This document shows positions 25,323-37,139 of a stretch of DNA of 64,000 bases, piece after piece. The notes below the pieces were generated by a model. It saw nothing but the letters and a program-made list of their open reading frames with translations. It ran no database searches and was not told where the DNA came from. The position numbers and the translations under genes were made by a program. The number at the start of each line of letters is the position of its first letter. The stretch's first letter is position 1. This DNA is from Lepas anatifera (Eukaryota > Arthropoda > Thecostraca > Lepadidae): assembly GCA_034440635.1 (NCBI GenBank), contig JAOTON010001264.1:1-64000 (forward strand), given 5' to 3'.

Positions 25323-25670
25323 ATGCGGCGGTCTCCCAGGGCGGACCACCCTGAAAGACCGCCTGGGCCTTTCACGGCAGGAGAGTGTGGAGGTGGGGCG
25401 CCTGCGCATTGGCCACTCACTTCTCCTGTGCAGCTACCGACAGAGGATCGACCTGGACCCGGAGGCCACGTTCCAGGAATGCGACGACGGAGAGGACGAG
25501 ACCCCCGGTGCCCTGCGTGCGCTCACCTACGCTGGGACATATTTGGACGGGACGACCCGCCCATCCGGGAGGCGCTGGCGGACCCGCGACGGCTGGCGAT
25601 GTTCCTGCGACGGATGGGGCGCCTGCAGGGGCACCCCCCCTATATGGCCGGAAAACTCAATCAATGAATC
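25323..25670 (+). pseudogene. Dead 3' fragment of a non-LTR retrotransposon polyprotein
   Basis: A GC-rich island in AT-rich surroundings. One frame reads SRQESVEVGRLRIGHSLLLC and then a Cys/acidic DGEDETPGAL. After a frameshift it continues in another frame as CAHLRWDIFGRD and RLAMFLRRMGRLQ. From memory of the family, this is the order seen at the C-terminus of RNase H-bearing non-LTR polyproteins: (Leu-Arg)-Thr-Gly-His, then a Cys/His zinc motif and DETPEH, then a final helix. Here GHS is kept, the Cys/His residues are mostly lost and the frame is broken. AGATTAAA flanks both sides (25315-25322 and 25670-25677), a possible target duplication. It is heavily 5'-truncated. Confidence 0.55.
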
Positions 25671-25677
25671 AGATTAA

Positions 25678-27999
25678 ACGTGTCCCCCGACATTTAAATC
25701 TTTGATATAATCGTAATCCTTTGGTCCCCGGAGAATATAAAAACACGTAGTCTAGTGAACCGGAGAATAGCTGAATATGATACGGAAGAATAACTCTTGA
25801 TATGCGTCAGAACTAGGGAACCAGAGAGCAGCCACCACGATCCTTGGATGAATTAACAAAAATATGTGCAGCCACCAAATGTGGAACGCACCACGAACCC
25901 AAACCTGATCACTTTTCGTTTCAGGGGGAACGTTTGTTGTGTATTGCAGGTTGGAGATGGACTGGCCACCTCACTTCTCTGTCTGTGGTGGTAGCTCTTT
26001 CTAAATTTTTTCGGATATAGATATACAAGATTTAAGAATACATTGTTTTTTACTTCAAGTTGAGTTAGTTTCTGATCAGGGCACATCAAGAAAGATACAT
26101 CAAAATTATAGCCTGGAACAGTTCGTATTAAATCAAAAGGATTCTATAATTAATCTAAACATTGGTAGTGACAGAGTCTAAACCTAAGAAGACGCATCGC
26201 GGCTTTAAGGCAAGCAAGCTGCTAGCCTCATGAATGACATCTGTTTATGAAAATGATAAGTTTTTATTCTTAATACTTCGGAGTTCGGAACCGGTCCTTT
26301 CTCATAATAGAACAAACAATCGCAGAAGCACTTCATATAACATCATATCATTATATAAAATAGTATATTAACCGTTATTTTATTAGATTGTTGATTAGAT
26401 TTTCTACGTTGATAAGATGTTTCATGAACAGCCTCCTCGAATCATGGTTGCAAAATGAGGCTAATACACTGATAAATATTCAGGTAAATCCCTCCACCAA
26501 AATTCTCATAATATAATAGGTGAACACATACATTTTTAGTCAGAATGCTACGATAACCTCAAATCGAGTTCCAATATTTGAATATTCCAGTACTGAACTA
26601 CATTATTCTAGCATTCGAGTTCCATATCAGATCTAAATTTCAAGCTTTGGTCACACTATGACCACAAGTTTTTGCTTATTGCATTATGAGGATTCTGACG
26701 AGGGGCTGTGCCCGAATATGTGATCACAGTGTGATCACAGGCTCCATACTGCATCAAGAATTCGAGAGGCAAGGCCATGAAACATCTTACCAATTTATAA
26801 TCATGCTCCTCGGCTACGCAATGCAAAATTCACATACTTTTAAAAACTAACAGATATCAGCTGATCAATGAGGCTTATATTCAATCTCACAAAAACCCGA
26901 GAAAATATAATTTACCAGGAAATTACAAGCGAGTGATAACCCTCGGCAGGTGAGAATCGCGTGCAACAATCAGGTCTGCGAGTCCCCAACGAGCAATCTT
27001 CCGAGTGCAACGTGGACTAGAGGATATAACTCAGTACGTCAGTGACGGTTCCAGGCCAATGTTTTTTGTGGGGGGGAGGACAGGGTCCAAAATTGTGAAC
27101 ACACATTTTTTAAAGGTCAGTGAAAATCGCAGAGTTTGGGAGGAAAGTAAATTTTCCCTGAACCCACCAGTGGGTATGCAGCTTCTAGCTTCCAGTCCTT
27201 GAAGTGCACTCTAAGAAGGCTGGGAGCGAACCAAATACTGAGTGTACATCAAAAGCATAACAGATTTTGCATCTGTCCACAATAAGTGCTACACAGTTTG
27301 ATAAAATTTTCACCGCAATAGTCTGAGCACAGAGGTGTCACTTATTATTTTCGCCGACTTTCGCACGTACGACCACCAACAAAATCTGACCACTTGATTT
27401 TTGACTATAAAGACCCTTCGCATTACTAGTTTTCTTACCTTTAGGCTATAAAATACTTTTGATGGCATGTTTTACTGACGTCCTCAGAGGATTTGCCTTA
27501 AATACGGCGATAAACACCACTTACGCACACACATGAACGTATACTGCGGGCACACAGGCAGACGACCGAGGTGCACTCAGGCAGGTTCGTGTTCAATGCA
27601 AAAACTGCTGGCTGTGGCACTCTGCCAACTCTAGGATTCAATTGCTCGTCCTCTGAAGCTTGTCTTCCAGCAGCAGGCGTAATTTGCGATAGTCACTGTC
27701 GAGGGGCAGCACCTGATTATTTCTGTTTTACGTTCAGCTTGCTTGGGTAGGCTCTTCTTAAATTAGAAGATATTTTTACAGCATTAACAAATGGGACCAA
27801 ATAAACGGTACAAATAAAATATCACAAGCCTACAATGAAAGCAAACAAGATATCACTGAATCTTGCTTTAAATATATGCAAAATAGATATATTCAAGAAG
27901 AAAGACATCCCCAAAGACGATCTATAGTCTAGATCATGGGTTTACTTCAAAAGAAAACAAGCAAATGACACATGCATAAGCATGATTAAAAACAGACAT
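25678..27999. other. Single-copy spacer, nothing identified
   Basis: AT-rich sequence with short random ORFs only. A small direct repeat of TGATCACAG occurs near 26720-26742. No RNA gene, transposon end or convincing exon was found. Confidence 0.6.
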
Positions 28000-28002
28000 G
28001 GT

Positions 28003-29038
28003 TTAACCCGCGCCCCACCGGGGGTCCGGCGCCACCTTCGCCCCACCGGGGGGGGCCATCGATGGCCCCCCTCTAACTCCGAAAATATGGGCGTTAGCGC
28101 AAATCTGCAAAGTGCAATAGAAAGCTCGCGTGAATTCAGTAAGAAATTACTTCGCATGTTTTAGTGCTCAGGTCAATGGTTTGACCTCCAGAGGTCAAAT
28201 TAGGTCAAGATCGGCTATTTTCACTCAAATATGCAATGATTAAGCAAACTGGGCATAACTCTTATGTCATTAGAGCTATTGAGGCCTGGTAAAGTACATT
28301 TGATAGAAAATTTCCAATACTTTTTCCGCTATGTGGAACGTAAAGACCTCCCGCCAGTGGTTTGACCGCCAGAGGTCACCTCGTGACCTAATATGACCTG
28401 AGGTCACGAAAGGTCAAAAAGTGACCTTGCCGTATATCAAATGAAAGCCAGTGACAAGACAAACACGATGGTGTTTGTTTCACCGCTCTAGCTCAATTAG
28501 GTCAAAAGTTATTGTCAAAATACTGTTTTTGACCTCTGGTGACCTTGGATGACCTTGGAAAAGTCAAAGGGCAAATATGACCCCTGGGATCCGTGTAAGG
28601 GTGTCCAAAAACGTTGTTCTGAGCAGTCTGAGTATTTGCAATCATTTTTGTGGCTTTTATATCATGAAATAGCTTTTCCCCATGCTTTTCCAATGGGAGA
28701 GGTCGCCTCGTGACCTGACCTCAGGGCACGAAATCGAAAAATCCCGGATATACACCTTGTAGACCCTGGAGGGGTCATGAAGTGTAGGAAGTTTCAAATC
28801 GATCGACTTTGAAATGTAGCTCTTACAGAGCTCTAAAGGTGAAGTGAGGTGACCTTGGTTGACCTCGTCTGGTGACCTGACCTTGGGTGACCCGGGGTAA
28901 AAAATTTCAGGGATGATGGGAAAATGATGCAGTGAGAGGTAGAGCCCTCAACCGCGGTGCTGCGCCTCGTCGTTTTTCTGCTATCCCGGAAAAACCTTAG
29001 GGGGGCCATCGATGGCCCCCCGGTGGGGCGAGGGTTAA
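28003..29038. mobile_element. TTAA-flanked foldback element (1.03 kb)
   Basis: TTAA lies at 28003-28006 and 29035-29038. The terminal inverted repeats read inward CCC(G/T)CGCCCCACCGGGGG and include, near both ends, the palindrome GGGGGCCATCGATGGCCCCC (28051-28070 and 29001-29020). The left arm has an extra ~35 bp containing GGCGCCACCTTCGCCCCACC, an internal duplication of the terminal block. There is no transposase. The interior is unusual in being packed with AGGTCA/TGACCT hexamers. The flanks suggest the same TTAA-targeting class as the element at 24850. Confidence 0.8.
28160..28900. promoter_or_regulatory. Cluster of ~20 nuclear-receptor half-sites
   Basis: About twenty exact AGGTCA or TGACCT hexamers in 740 bp, in both orientations and in direct, inverted and everted arrangements (for example CGTGACCTAATATGACCTGA at 28383). 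AGGTCA is the half-site bound by non-steroid nuclear receptors. The cluster lies wholly inside the foldback element, so it could disperse with it. Function is inferred from motif density only. Confidence 0.4.
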
Positions 29039-30391
29039 AAAACAGTAGGATGACACAAGAAAAATAGCGCCTCCAAAGACCCCCGGCAGACAGATCCACG
29101 AGGCGGGGACGGCTCGCACGAGCAGGTAAAGCGATACGCGGTGAACGCTCAGAAAAAAGTGGGAAAAGCATAAAAAGTAAAAAAAAGAAAAATAAATTCA
29201 TGGGTTGGTGGTTGATTCTCAAGGAACTGAAGCTGTCCCCGGCGAGCACCCGACGGCCGCGCAGCCCCAGTATCGCCACCTGGCGGACACTGGGGTTTGT
29301 GGTTTGTGGAGGGGTCGAGTGGAACCATGCAAAATCATGTTTTTTTCTAAATTATAATACATTATTTCAAAACTGGCCCCCAGAGGAAACAAACATTCCA
29401 AATTTCAAGTCTATGGGAGAATGATTGGGTTCATCCCATTCAAACTAACAAACAAAATGATCATACACAAGCTGGTCCATTGGGACGATAGCTTGATGAT
29501 ACACAGCATCTACAAAAGACAGGTTTTCTAGTAAACAAATTGTATCTTTAAAGTCACCAGCCTAATCTTTCATATATTCTTCCAGGAAAACACAAAAACT
29601 TGCATCACTCGAGTCTGCCCTCCTGTCATTCCTACAAGTCTATCCATACTCTTTGTTCACAATTATATTGTTGTATTGGGTACACTCCTAGTGTTTCAAA
29701 TCATAATACATTTTATCCTAGTTTTCCTTCAGTTCATTTTTAATATAAATTATAAAAAGCATGCAGATGAGCATTTTCAGAGGGCAGATGGATGAATTCA
29801 TGCTACAGCCACTTTCATGTCTGGAAACAAACAGTAGAACTTGAAATATGAGTAATTTGATCTGAGAAGTGGATAGGAGTACACTAACTACTATGTAATG
29901 TATGGTACCAAAATAAATGGAAAATCTGTTTCAATCTGTAAAATTAATCAAAAACATTTTCATACTTTAAATAAGGTAAACTAAGCAGCAAATGCACTAG
30001 CATGCACATATTGTGCAGAGCTAGTATTTGTAACAGGTATAAATTTGTAATTCAAATTACAAGCTTGATATAGACTTTTACCAGAGTGCACAAAAATTTT
30101 AAATATTAAGTTAAACCAAAAAGAGAGGGAATATGAGGCAATATCAAACACAATATGCATAAATAATAATTGGAAAATTGCCATCACCAATCATTTTCAC
30201 CCATTTTGGTTCACAAGTTGACCTGTGCAACAATAAAATGAGGACTTTTTGGCATTGACACTGATCACAAGCCTTGTTCCGTCTGCCAGCACAGTCTTGT
30301 TCGCAAGCCCTTGAGCCTTTCCTCTAGAAAAGAAATACCACAACTTCTTCTAGTATGTGCTATGGCTAATCAGACAAAAATGAGCCAACCC
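29039..30391. other. Single-copy spacer
   Basis: No gene is supported. At 29260-29292 an inverted repeat CCCCAGT...ACACTGGGG encloses CGCCACCTGGCGG, a CTCF-like dyad. The rest is AT-rich with chance ORFs. Confidence 0.55.
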
Positions 30392-30537
30392 GGAGCTGAG
30401 CCTATGGCACATTCTTTGACCTATGCTAACCTAAATATTGACTAGACGTAAAAATTATTTTTATAAATTCTCTTCGTCTTGTTCATAGCTTTCGAACGCC
30501 GCCCGTAATTTTCCTTTATCTTTCATGGGGAACAGGA

Positions 30538-30610
30538 TATGGAGGGGGGAAACGCCCTCTCCCCCAGCAGGGCGCATCATGCAAAGGACCCCAGCGGGGC
30601 GCGTGTTAAG
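30538..30610. mobile_element. Solo terminus of a TTAA-class element
   Basis: Read on the minus strand it starts TTAACACGCGCCCCGCTGGG, then GTCC, and later CCCTGCTGGGGGAGAGGGCG. This layout matches the ends of the elements at 24850 and 28003: TTAAC, CGCGC, a first block, a spacer, then a second block with a G/C run. No partner end was found, so it is a solo or degraded copy. It recurs at about 34589-34656 and 49847-49915. Confidence 0.5.
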
Positions 30611-30652
30611 TACACCCAACATCACCATCACTGTTTGCTAACGTCCCCACAG

Positions 30653-30718
30653 CAACGAGACATCACTGGAGAGGATGCTCAGTGTCTCTCAGCGCTGCCG
30701 AGAGTCAGCCCTCTACTG
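30653..30718 (+). CDS. Candidate 66-bp internal exon, unit 0
   Basis: Sits between the acceptor GCTAACGTCCCCACAG and the donor CTG/GTAGTA. The phase-1 frame (ending SLSAAESQPST) is symmetrical and would splice in frame to the terminal exon at 31327. Unit 0 lacks the ATG exon. A second frame (SLERMLSVSQRCRESALY) is also open here, so the true frame is undecided. About 33 bp downstream a further open stretch (TTRPRSTASACQKLDQSG) carries two extra C bases in this unit that shift it, relative to units 1 and 2. Confidence 0.3.
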
Positions 30719-31326
30719 GTAGTAGGGTACAACAATTTAACTGAAATCCAGTGGAGACTACAAGACCAAGAAGCACAGCCAGTGCTTGTCAGAAACTCGA
30801 CCAGAGCGGCACCTCGACCAGCCCCCCCCGCCAGCGCCTTCAGAGCTGCATAAACGAAGTGAAGGTAGCCTGTCACGTGACCCCATCCAGGCGATTTGTC
30901 AAAACGATTTGTCAGCACTGCAGACGCAGTCATGACGTCATGCTGAAATTGCTATATGTTTGCAAAAATATGTTTCCTCATGGTTATTTGCACAGTTCGC
31001 CCCGCTGGAATTAAAGAGTGGAATTAAAAAGATGTCAACACCCATATAGATGTTCAATTTTCAGGTTTCCAACAAAAGCAGGATATCTATGTCAATCCCA
31101 AATAAAATGATTGCAGTTAGATAATGCAGACCATGCTTCGAGCACAATGCAGTATTTCCACACCCATTGACAGGATCTGAGCCACCTTCGCCTTGACAGG
31201 GGAGGGGGGGGGCTTGTAGCCGCCTCAGATCTAGGGAACCACACTATGTAACCGAAAACGGGAAACAGAGTTAGATAGCCCATCCACTTCTCAATTGAAA
31301 ATATTGCAACCATTTTTTGTCTTTAG

Positions 31327-31481
31327 CCACGTCAGACTCACCGTCCTGGGGTTGTAGCAGGGGCATCCAGCGCCGCTTGCTGCTGACGTCCAAAGACACC
31401 GCCGAAAGAGATACTGCTAGTGCTGGGCTTCCCAGGAGAGCTAAGGAATGGAGAGGGGGCATTAAAAATTTCCTCAACTAA
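31327..31481 (+). CDS. Candidate terminal exon, unit 0
   Basis: Same acceptor, length (50 codons to TAA) and frame as the module A exon at 18844, with a synonymous ACA/ACG change near the start. Here the acceptor follows an uninterrupted T-run, without the module A insertion. The upstream candidate exon at 30653 ends in the right phase. No known domain. The same antisense alternative applies (31342-31440 on the minus strand). Confidence 0.35.
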
Positions 31482-32864
31482 ATTGCTTTCATTTCATATA
31501 TTAAGCTGTATCCGCGAGTACTAAACTCACGATAGCACATATCTTTAAATCTGGTCGTTTAAATAGTAAAAATAGGTTTAACTGGTTCAAATACATCACA
31601 GCACATAAATACATTCAAATAGGTCACAACACGAAAGTTTTCAGGCTGATGAACCATGTAATTTGGGGATCATGTGGAATAGCAGGCATTTATATTATGG
31701 TGCAAATAGATCTAAAGAATAACTGGATGCTTTATGAAATTCATATATCATTACTATATGCAAGTACATGCCACACTGGCTTTACTGGTTGGTTATGCAC
31801 CTCTTTCATCCCAATGTAGCAACGGAAGACTGCAACACTGGGCGGCCAATCTGAAGCCTGAAACATGAAATCTTTAACCATTTTCAGCCCATCTTTCCCG
31901 GTGTTGTAGCCAATTGAAATGTCACTCATTGAAATCAGAATCAAATATATCATGAGGATAAAGACGGTTCAAGTCTGTAGAGTACATAAAGTTTTTAAGA
32001 GCGACCCTATAGAGAGCACAGTCAAGGCGGATAAGCAAACCACCAGTGATGACAACGAGTCAGTTTATACATTTTAACATGCTCAATGGCCTTGGTCAAG
32101 TTTGAATATTTTACCACTATTGTAAAAGCAAATTTACATCAACTATCATTATCATACCAGATATGAACATGAGAAGTTGTTATTTCAGTCACAATTTATA
32201 ACACACCGAAATGGTTGATGTCTGGTGACAAACTTGGTCATGCTGTATCACACTCAGCCCACTGATACTGGATAAAAGTCAGCCATAAGGCAAAACAAAA
32301 GTTTGACCAGCACATGCAGCGATTTCTAAATCAGCAAACCTGAAAAATATCGCTGTATTAATAACATCTTCTTAACCCCGTCACATGGACTTAGCTTCTT
32401 GGAAGAAATAAAAAATCCCCTCAAAATGGAAACTAGAACATTAGTTCATGGGTCCAAGTATCATTTTGTACAATTTTAGTACAACAGTAGTTTTTTTCTT
32501 TGCAGTCTTGCACTTTATTTGGAACAATGAGGCTGTTCCAGACACTCTTTTGGTAACAGATGTTTAAGTGCCAGAAGTTTTTCCAAACATATCCAAGCTA
32601 AATGGCACAGACTAATGTAAAAAATCTGCCATAAATCTCTCGTCACAGATATGGCCAATTATGAAACTTTTCAAACAATCTTTTGGATCATTCACCTTAG
32701 GTATATTTCCGCAAAATATATGGTTCCAAGACCACTCAACTTTCCAAGAGGGTCTGGAATGACCGAATATCTAAATGTGAATAGGGTAATTTCATTTTTC
32801 ATTCTGGCTTACATTTCACAGACAGAACCAATAAGATTTTAAAGAATGTCAAGAGTTTCAGCAT

Positions 32865-32867
32865 CTG
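32865..32867. other. Empty Harbinger target site (CTG)
   Basis: Unit 1 reads CAGCATCTGGTCTGAAATTT without interruption where units 2 and 3 carry the 1,313-bp element flanked by CTG on both sides. Confidence 0.92.
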
Positions 32868-34000
32868 GTCTGAAATTTAATCTTAATCAACTGGGAGGAA
32901 GGTAGAGCTGTAGTCAGAATTATAAACAAATGTTTTGTAGGTATACTCAATGATAGGAATGCTGACTCATAATTGGGCACGTTTCAACCCAAATAGGAGA
33001 GCTTATTTTCAAAATATGGAATGTTTGGGTTCTTTCTTAAGAGAGTCAAACAGACCCAAAACATATTTGAGAATGCTGACAATAGTCTCCAACACTGAAC
33101 ACCCTTCAATGTTTTTAGGGGCAAGTAAGGAAATATTATGGCTGTGCTGGGGAAAGGCATTCAGGCTTCAAACTTTCCAAGCTGTATCACAAAATATACT
33201 TTAAAAACACAAACATATCTTAGTGTACTTTGCTTGAAAACTTTTGTGTGAAGGGCAGGTTATTTCTAAAATGAAATGCTCATACTGACAGCATTTCCAA
33301 AAAATCTTAGAAGGCGAGCCAGACATTTTAATGTGACCAGAAAATTTTGTATGTATACAGCAAATTCCAGCCCCTACAACAAGTTGCAAAGTCTGCCCCA
33401 AATTGGGAATGAATTTTGTTGATTTAACATTCTTCAATAAATTGATACTGTTCGCTTGGCATTTTTCAATCCTAGCCATTAAAAAGGATTAGCAGCATTA
33501 TATTTACTAGAGATGCTTCCCTCTCATATTTTGATGTTGTTTTAGCTTCTGTGCTTGTCCCAGTCCTTCTACCCCTGCCCTAAATTATAAGCAAACTTTG
33601 GTAAACCAGAAAAAATCCATCTGAACACACTGACAAGATCATATTGGAACTCACCCTATTTTTCAAATGGGCCCATAAAGCAAACACAATTAAGCTCTAC
33701 CCACTGCAAGTACCTAAGCCATATGATCAAATAGTCTGTGCTTGTTTGACACCAAAATATGAGCCTTAATACCAATATGGTATACATGCCTGAAGTAAGT
33801 AACTGGATTGACCATTCCAAAATGCCTCACTTTTCAATTATTGGAACAGAGAACAATACTTTCCACTCACAGATGACTAACAACTATTCCAGACAGCTTC
33901 CAAAGTTCCACGATTGATTAAAATAAGTCACATTTTATTCCAACCTACACGGTATGCATGCCAGGCCACTGTGTATTGCCACGGGTAAACAGAAAGCAAG

Positions 34001-34022
34001 ATGGCGACCGTAACCCGGGCAG
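34001..34022 (+). CDS. Candidate first coding exon, unit 1
   Basis: GCAAGATGGCG gives a good Kozak context (A at -3, G at +4). The frame reads MATVTRA, and the exon ends in CAG/GTATTT, a fair donor, one base into a codon. AAGATGGCGACC also resembles a YY1-type motif often found at transcription starts. The next candidate exon (34702) begins with the two bases needed to complete that codon. It is repeated exactly in unit 2. Being short, it could be chance. Confidence 0.3.
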
Positions 34023-34701
34023 GTATTTGAAACCATAGTCAAATGACAATGGCCTAGCAAGGGTGCGACAACGCCCTAACTTTACCTACCAGATATTTAC
34101 AATGACACTACAACGCCTAGTATTCAGCTAGTACAGCGCTGGTGCGCAAGCAAGGTATGAACCAGGTATGAACGAAGCGCACACTATTGTGGCACAAGGC
34201 AAGGTTGTCATTCTCTAGTAATTGCATTGCTTTATGCTAGTGACGTAACCAGGGTTGTTTCACTTCGGTAATTGAACTACGGTGCAACTATTGTTCTGCA
34301 ATGGTAAAACTTCTAGAAACACAATTTTAGGCTTGTACCTTGGAAAAAATTCTTTCTGTGTCATACAATACAATACTAATGCATAAAGATTTGCTCTAGC
34401 TTCCCTGAGGGCAGATCTAGAGACGGAAACGTACACTGCTCTGTTGTAAGCCTATGGCGCATTCTTTGACCTATGCTAACCTAAATATTGACTAGATGTA
34501 AAAATTATTTTTATAAATTCTCTTCGTCTTGTTAATAGCTTTCGAACGCCGCCCGTAATTTTCCTTTATCTTTCGTGGCGAACGGGATATGGAGGGGGGA
34601 ACGCCCTCTCCCCCAGCAGGGCTCATCATGCAAAGGACCCCAGCGGGGCGCGTGTTAAGTAAACCCAACATCACCATCACTGTTTGCTAACGTCCCCTCA
34701 G

Positions 34702-34767
34702 CGACGAGCCATCACTGGAGAGGATGCTCAGTGTCTCTCAGCGCTGCCGGGAGTCAGCCCTCTACGG
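34702..34767 (+). CDS. Candidate internal exon, unit 1
   Basis: 66 bp between the acceptor CTAACGTCCCCTCAG and the donor ACGG/GTAGTA. In phase 1 it encodes a short Ser-rich peptide (TSHHWRGCSVSLSAAGSQP). Phases chain 1-1-1 from the ATG exon at 34001 to the terminal exon at 35372, for a product of about 80 residues with no known domain. An alternative downstream exon after ATCCAG at 34800 keeps the frame open to TGA (VETTRPSSAASARQKLDQSG at the start, QAICQNNLSALQTQS at the end), but would need a 33-bp intron, unusually short for an animal. A different frame, SLERMLSVSQRCRESALY, is also open. No function is assigned. Confidence 0.3.
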
Positions 34768-35371
34768 GTAGTAGGGGATAACAATTTAACTGAAATCCAG
34801 TGGAGACTACAAGACCAAGCAGCGCAGCCAGTGCTCGTCAGAAACTCGACCAGAGCGGCGCCTCGACCAGCCCCCCGCCAGCACCTTCAGAGCTGTATAA
34901 ACGAAGTGAAGGCAGCCTGTCATATGACCCCATCCAGGCGATTTGTCAAAACAATTTGTCAGCACTGCAGACGCAGTCATGACATTATGCTGAAATTGCT
35001 ATATGTTTGCAAAAATATGTTTCCTCATGGTTATTTGCACAGTTGGCCCCGCTGGAATTAAAGAGTGGAATTAAAAAGATGTCAACACCCATATAGATGT
35101 TCAATTTTCAGGTTTCCAAAAAAAGCAGGATATCTATGTCAATCCCAAATAAAATGATTGCAGTTAGATAATGCAGACCATGCTTCGCGCACAATGCAGT
35201 ATTTCCACACCCATTGACAGGATCTGAGCCACCTTCGCCTTGACAGGGGAGAGGGGGCTTGTAGCCGCCTCAGATCTAGAGAACCACACTATGTAACCGA
35301 AAACGGGAAACAGAGTTGGATAGCCCATCCACTTCTCAATTGAAAATATTGCAACCATTTTTTGTCTTTAG

Positions 35372-35526
35372 CCACATCAGACTCACCGTCCTGGGGTTGT
35401 AGCAGGGGCATCCAGCGCCGCTTGCTGCTGACGTCCAAAGACACCGCCGAAAGAGATACTGCTAGTGCTGGGCTTCCCAGGAGAGCTAAGGAATGGAGAG
35501 GGGGCATTAAAAATTTCCTCAACTAA
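35372..35526 (+). CDS. Candidate terminal exon, unit 1
   Basis: Fifty codons to TAA after the acceptor TTTTTTGTCTTTAG, same frame and stop as the copies at 18844, 31327 and 50629. It encodes a basic tail including GIQRRLLLTSKDTAERDTAS. An antisense exon reading (GGTGTCTTTGGACGTCAGCA strand) overlaps it. Preservation of frame and both splice edges in four copies is mild support, but the copies are young, so conservation alone is weak evidence. Confidence 0.35.
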
Positions 35527-36828
35527 ATTGTTTTCATTTCATATATGAAGCTGTATCCGCAAGTACTAAATTCACGATAGCACATATCGTTAAATCAAGT
35601 CGTTCAAATAGTAAAAATAGGTTTAACTCGTTCAAATACATCACAGCACATAAATACATTCAAATAGGTCACAACACAAAAAAAGTTTTCAGGCTGATGA
35701 ACCATGTAATTTGGGGATCATGTGGAATAGCAGGTATTAACAGTTACATTAGTAGGAACAGGTACATTAACAGGAATAACAGGTATATTATGGTGCAAAT
35801 ATATCTAAAAAGTAAATGGATGCTTTATAAAATTCATCTATCATTACTATATGCAAGTACATGCCACACTGGCTTTACTGGTTGGTTATGCACCTCTTTC
35901 ATCCCAATGTAGCAACGGAAGATGCGGCCAATCTGGAGCCTGAAACATGAAATCTTTAACCACTTTCAGCCAATCTTTCCCGGTGTTGTAGCCAATTGAA
36001 ATGTCACTCAATGAAATCAGAATCAAATATATCATGAGGATAAGGACAGTTCAAGTCTGTAAAGTACACAAAGTTTTTAAGAGCGACCCTATAGAGAGCA
36101 CAGTCAAGGCGGATAAGCAAACCACCAGTGATGACAACGAGTCAGTTTTTACATTTTAACATGCGCAATGGCCTTAGTCAAAATTGAATATTTTACCACT
36201 ATTGTAAAAGCAAATTTACATCAACTATTATTATCATACCAGATATGAACATGAGAAGTTGTTATATCAGTCACAATTTATAACATACCGAAATGGTTGA
36301 TAGCTGGTGACAAACTTGGTCATGCTGTATCACACTCAGCCCACTGATACTGGATAAAAGTCAGCCATAAGGCAAAACAAAAGTTTGACCAGCACATGCA
36401 GCGATTTCTAAATCAGCAAACCTGAAAAATATCGCTGTATTAATAACATCTTCTTAACCCCGTCACATGGACTTACCAAGTTTTACAGCAAATATTTCAA
36501 ACACTTGAGTTCAGCCCTAGTTAACCTAATATTTTAACAGTTCAAAAATTATGTTTCAAGCGAAATCTCCATAATCAATTATATGGTTTAGTTTACAACA
36601 ACTTCCACATGCCATTCACTCACTGCCTTTCAGCTCCGCGCCTTCAAAAGTTATTAGTGGAAACGTTTATAAGGCGATACCGGAGCGCCCAATAACAAAA
36701 TAAACTCCTCTGAGTTAGAGGTTTTGACACTTATGCACCGGCTCGGGATCGTCTGCACGAGACCTCTGCGTTCCTCGGAACCACTCAGCGGTCGATTGAG
36801 GGAGATCGCCGACAGAGGAGGAGGAAGT

Positions 36829-36893
36829 AGGGTGACAGGGAAAGGAGAGGAGAGGGAAGGAGGGTGACAGGGAAAGGAGAGGAGGGGGAAGGA
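36829..36893. repeat. 32-bp minisatellite, two copies
   Basis: AGGGTGACAGGGAAAGGAGA plus GGAGRGGGAAGG, present twice in tandem. Also in unit 2 at about 52090-52154. Confidence 0.85.
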
Positions 36894-37139
36894 GGAGCTC
36901 GCTGGGAATGGGAGGGTGCGCATTATGTTCTCATGGGGAACACCACAGGTTATCAAGGTCAAGAATGTAATGGGCCCATACAGCACTCGGTATGAACCCA
37001 CACGTGGCCTCGTACATCCTCAACATTCGGTACCGTGCGTGCATCACACATCCCTCAGACGCGCGGGCATCTCGAGCCTGGCTCAGTACGTTGAACACGT
37101 TTTCTGCTCCTGCTTTCTCATAAGAAATGGGAGGGGACT

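Larger units (their letters stand above)
30392..32393. repeat. Tandem-array unit 0 (internally deleted remnant)
   Basis: Homologous to 34445-36470 of unit 1, from AGCCTATGGC to CACATGGACTTA. It then jumps straight to the array-unit start GCTTCTTGGAAG at 32394. Unit 1 has about 9.9 kb between those two points. Unit 0 is therefore an older copy that lost its middle, with only TA shared at the joint. Confidence 0.85.

Noticed and set aside
34768..34800. 33-bp intron joining the 66-bp exon to the SALQTQS open stretch
   Set aside because: It has GT...AG ends and keeps frame, but such a length is below what is usual for animals. The downstream stretch also shifts frame in unit 0 through two extra C bases. 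It is kept only as an alternative in the exon entry.
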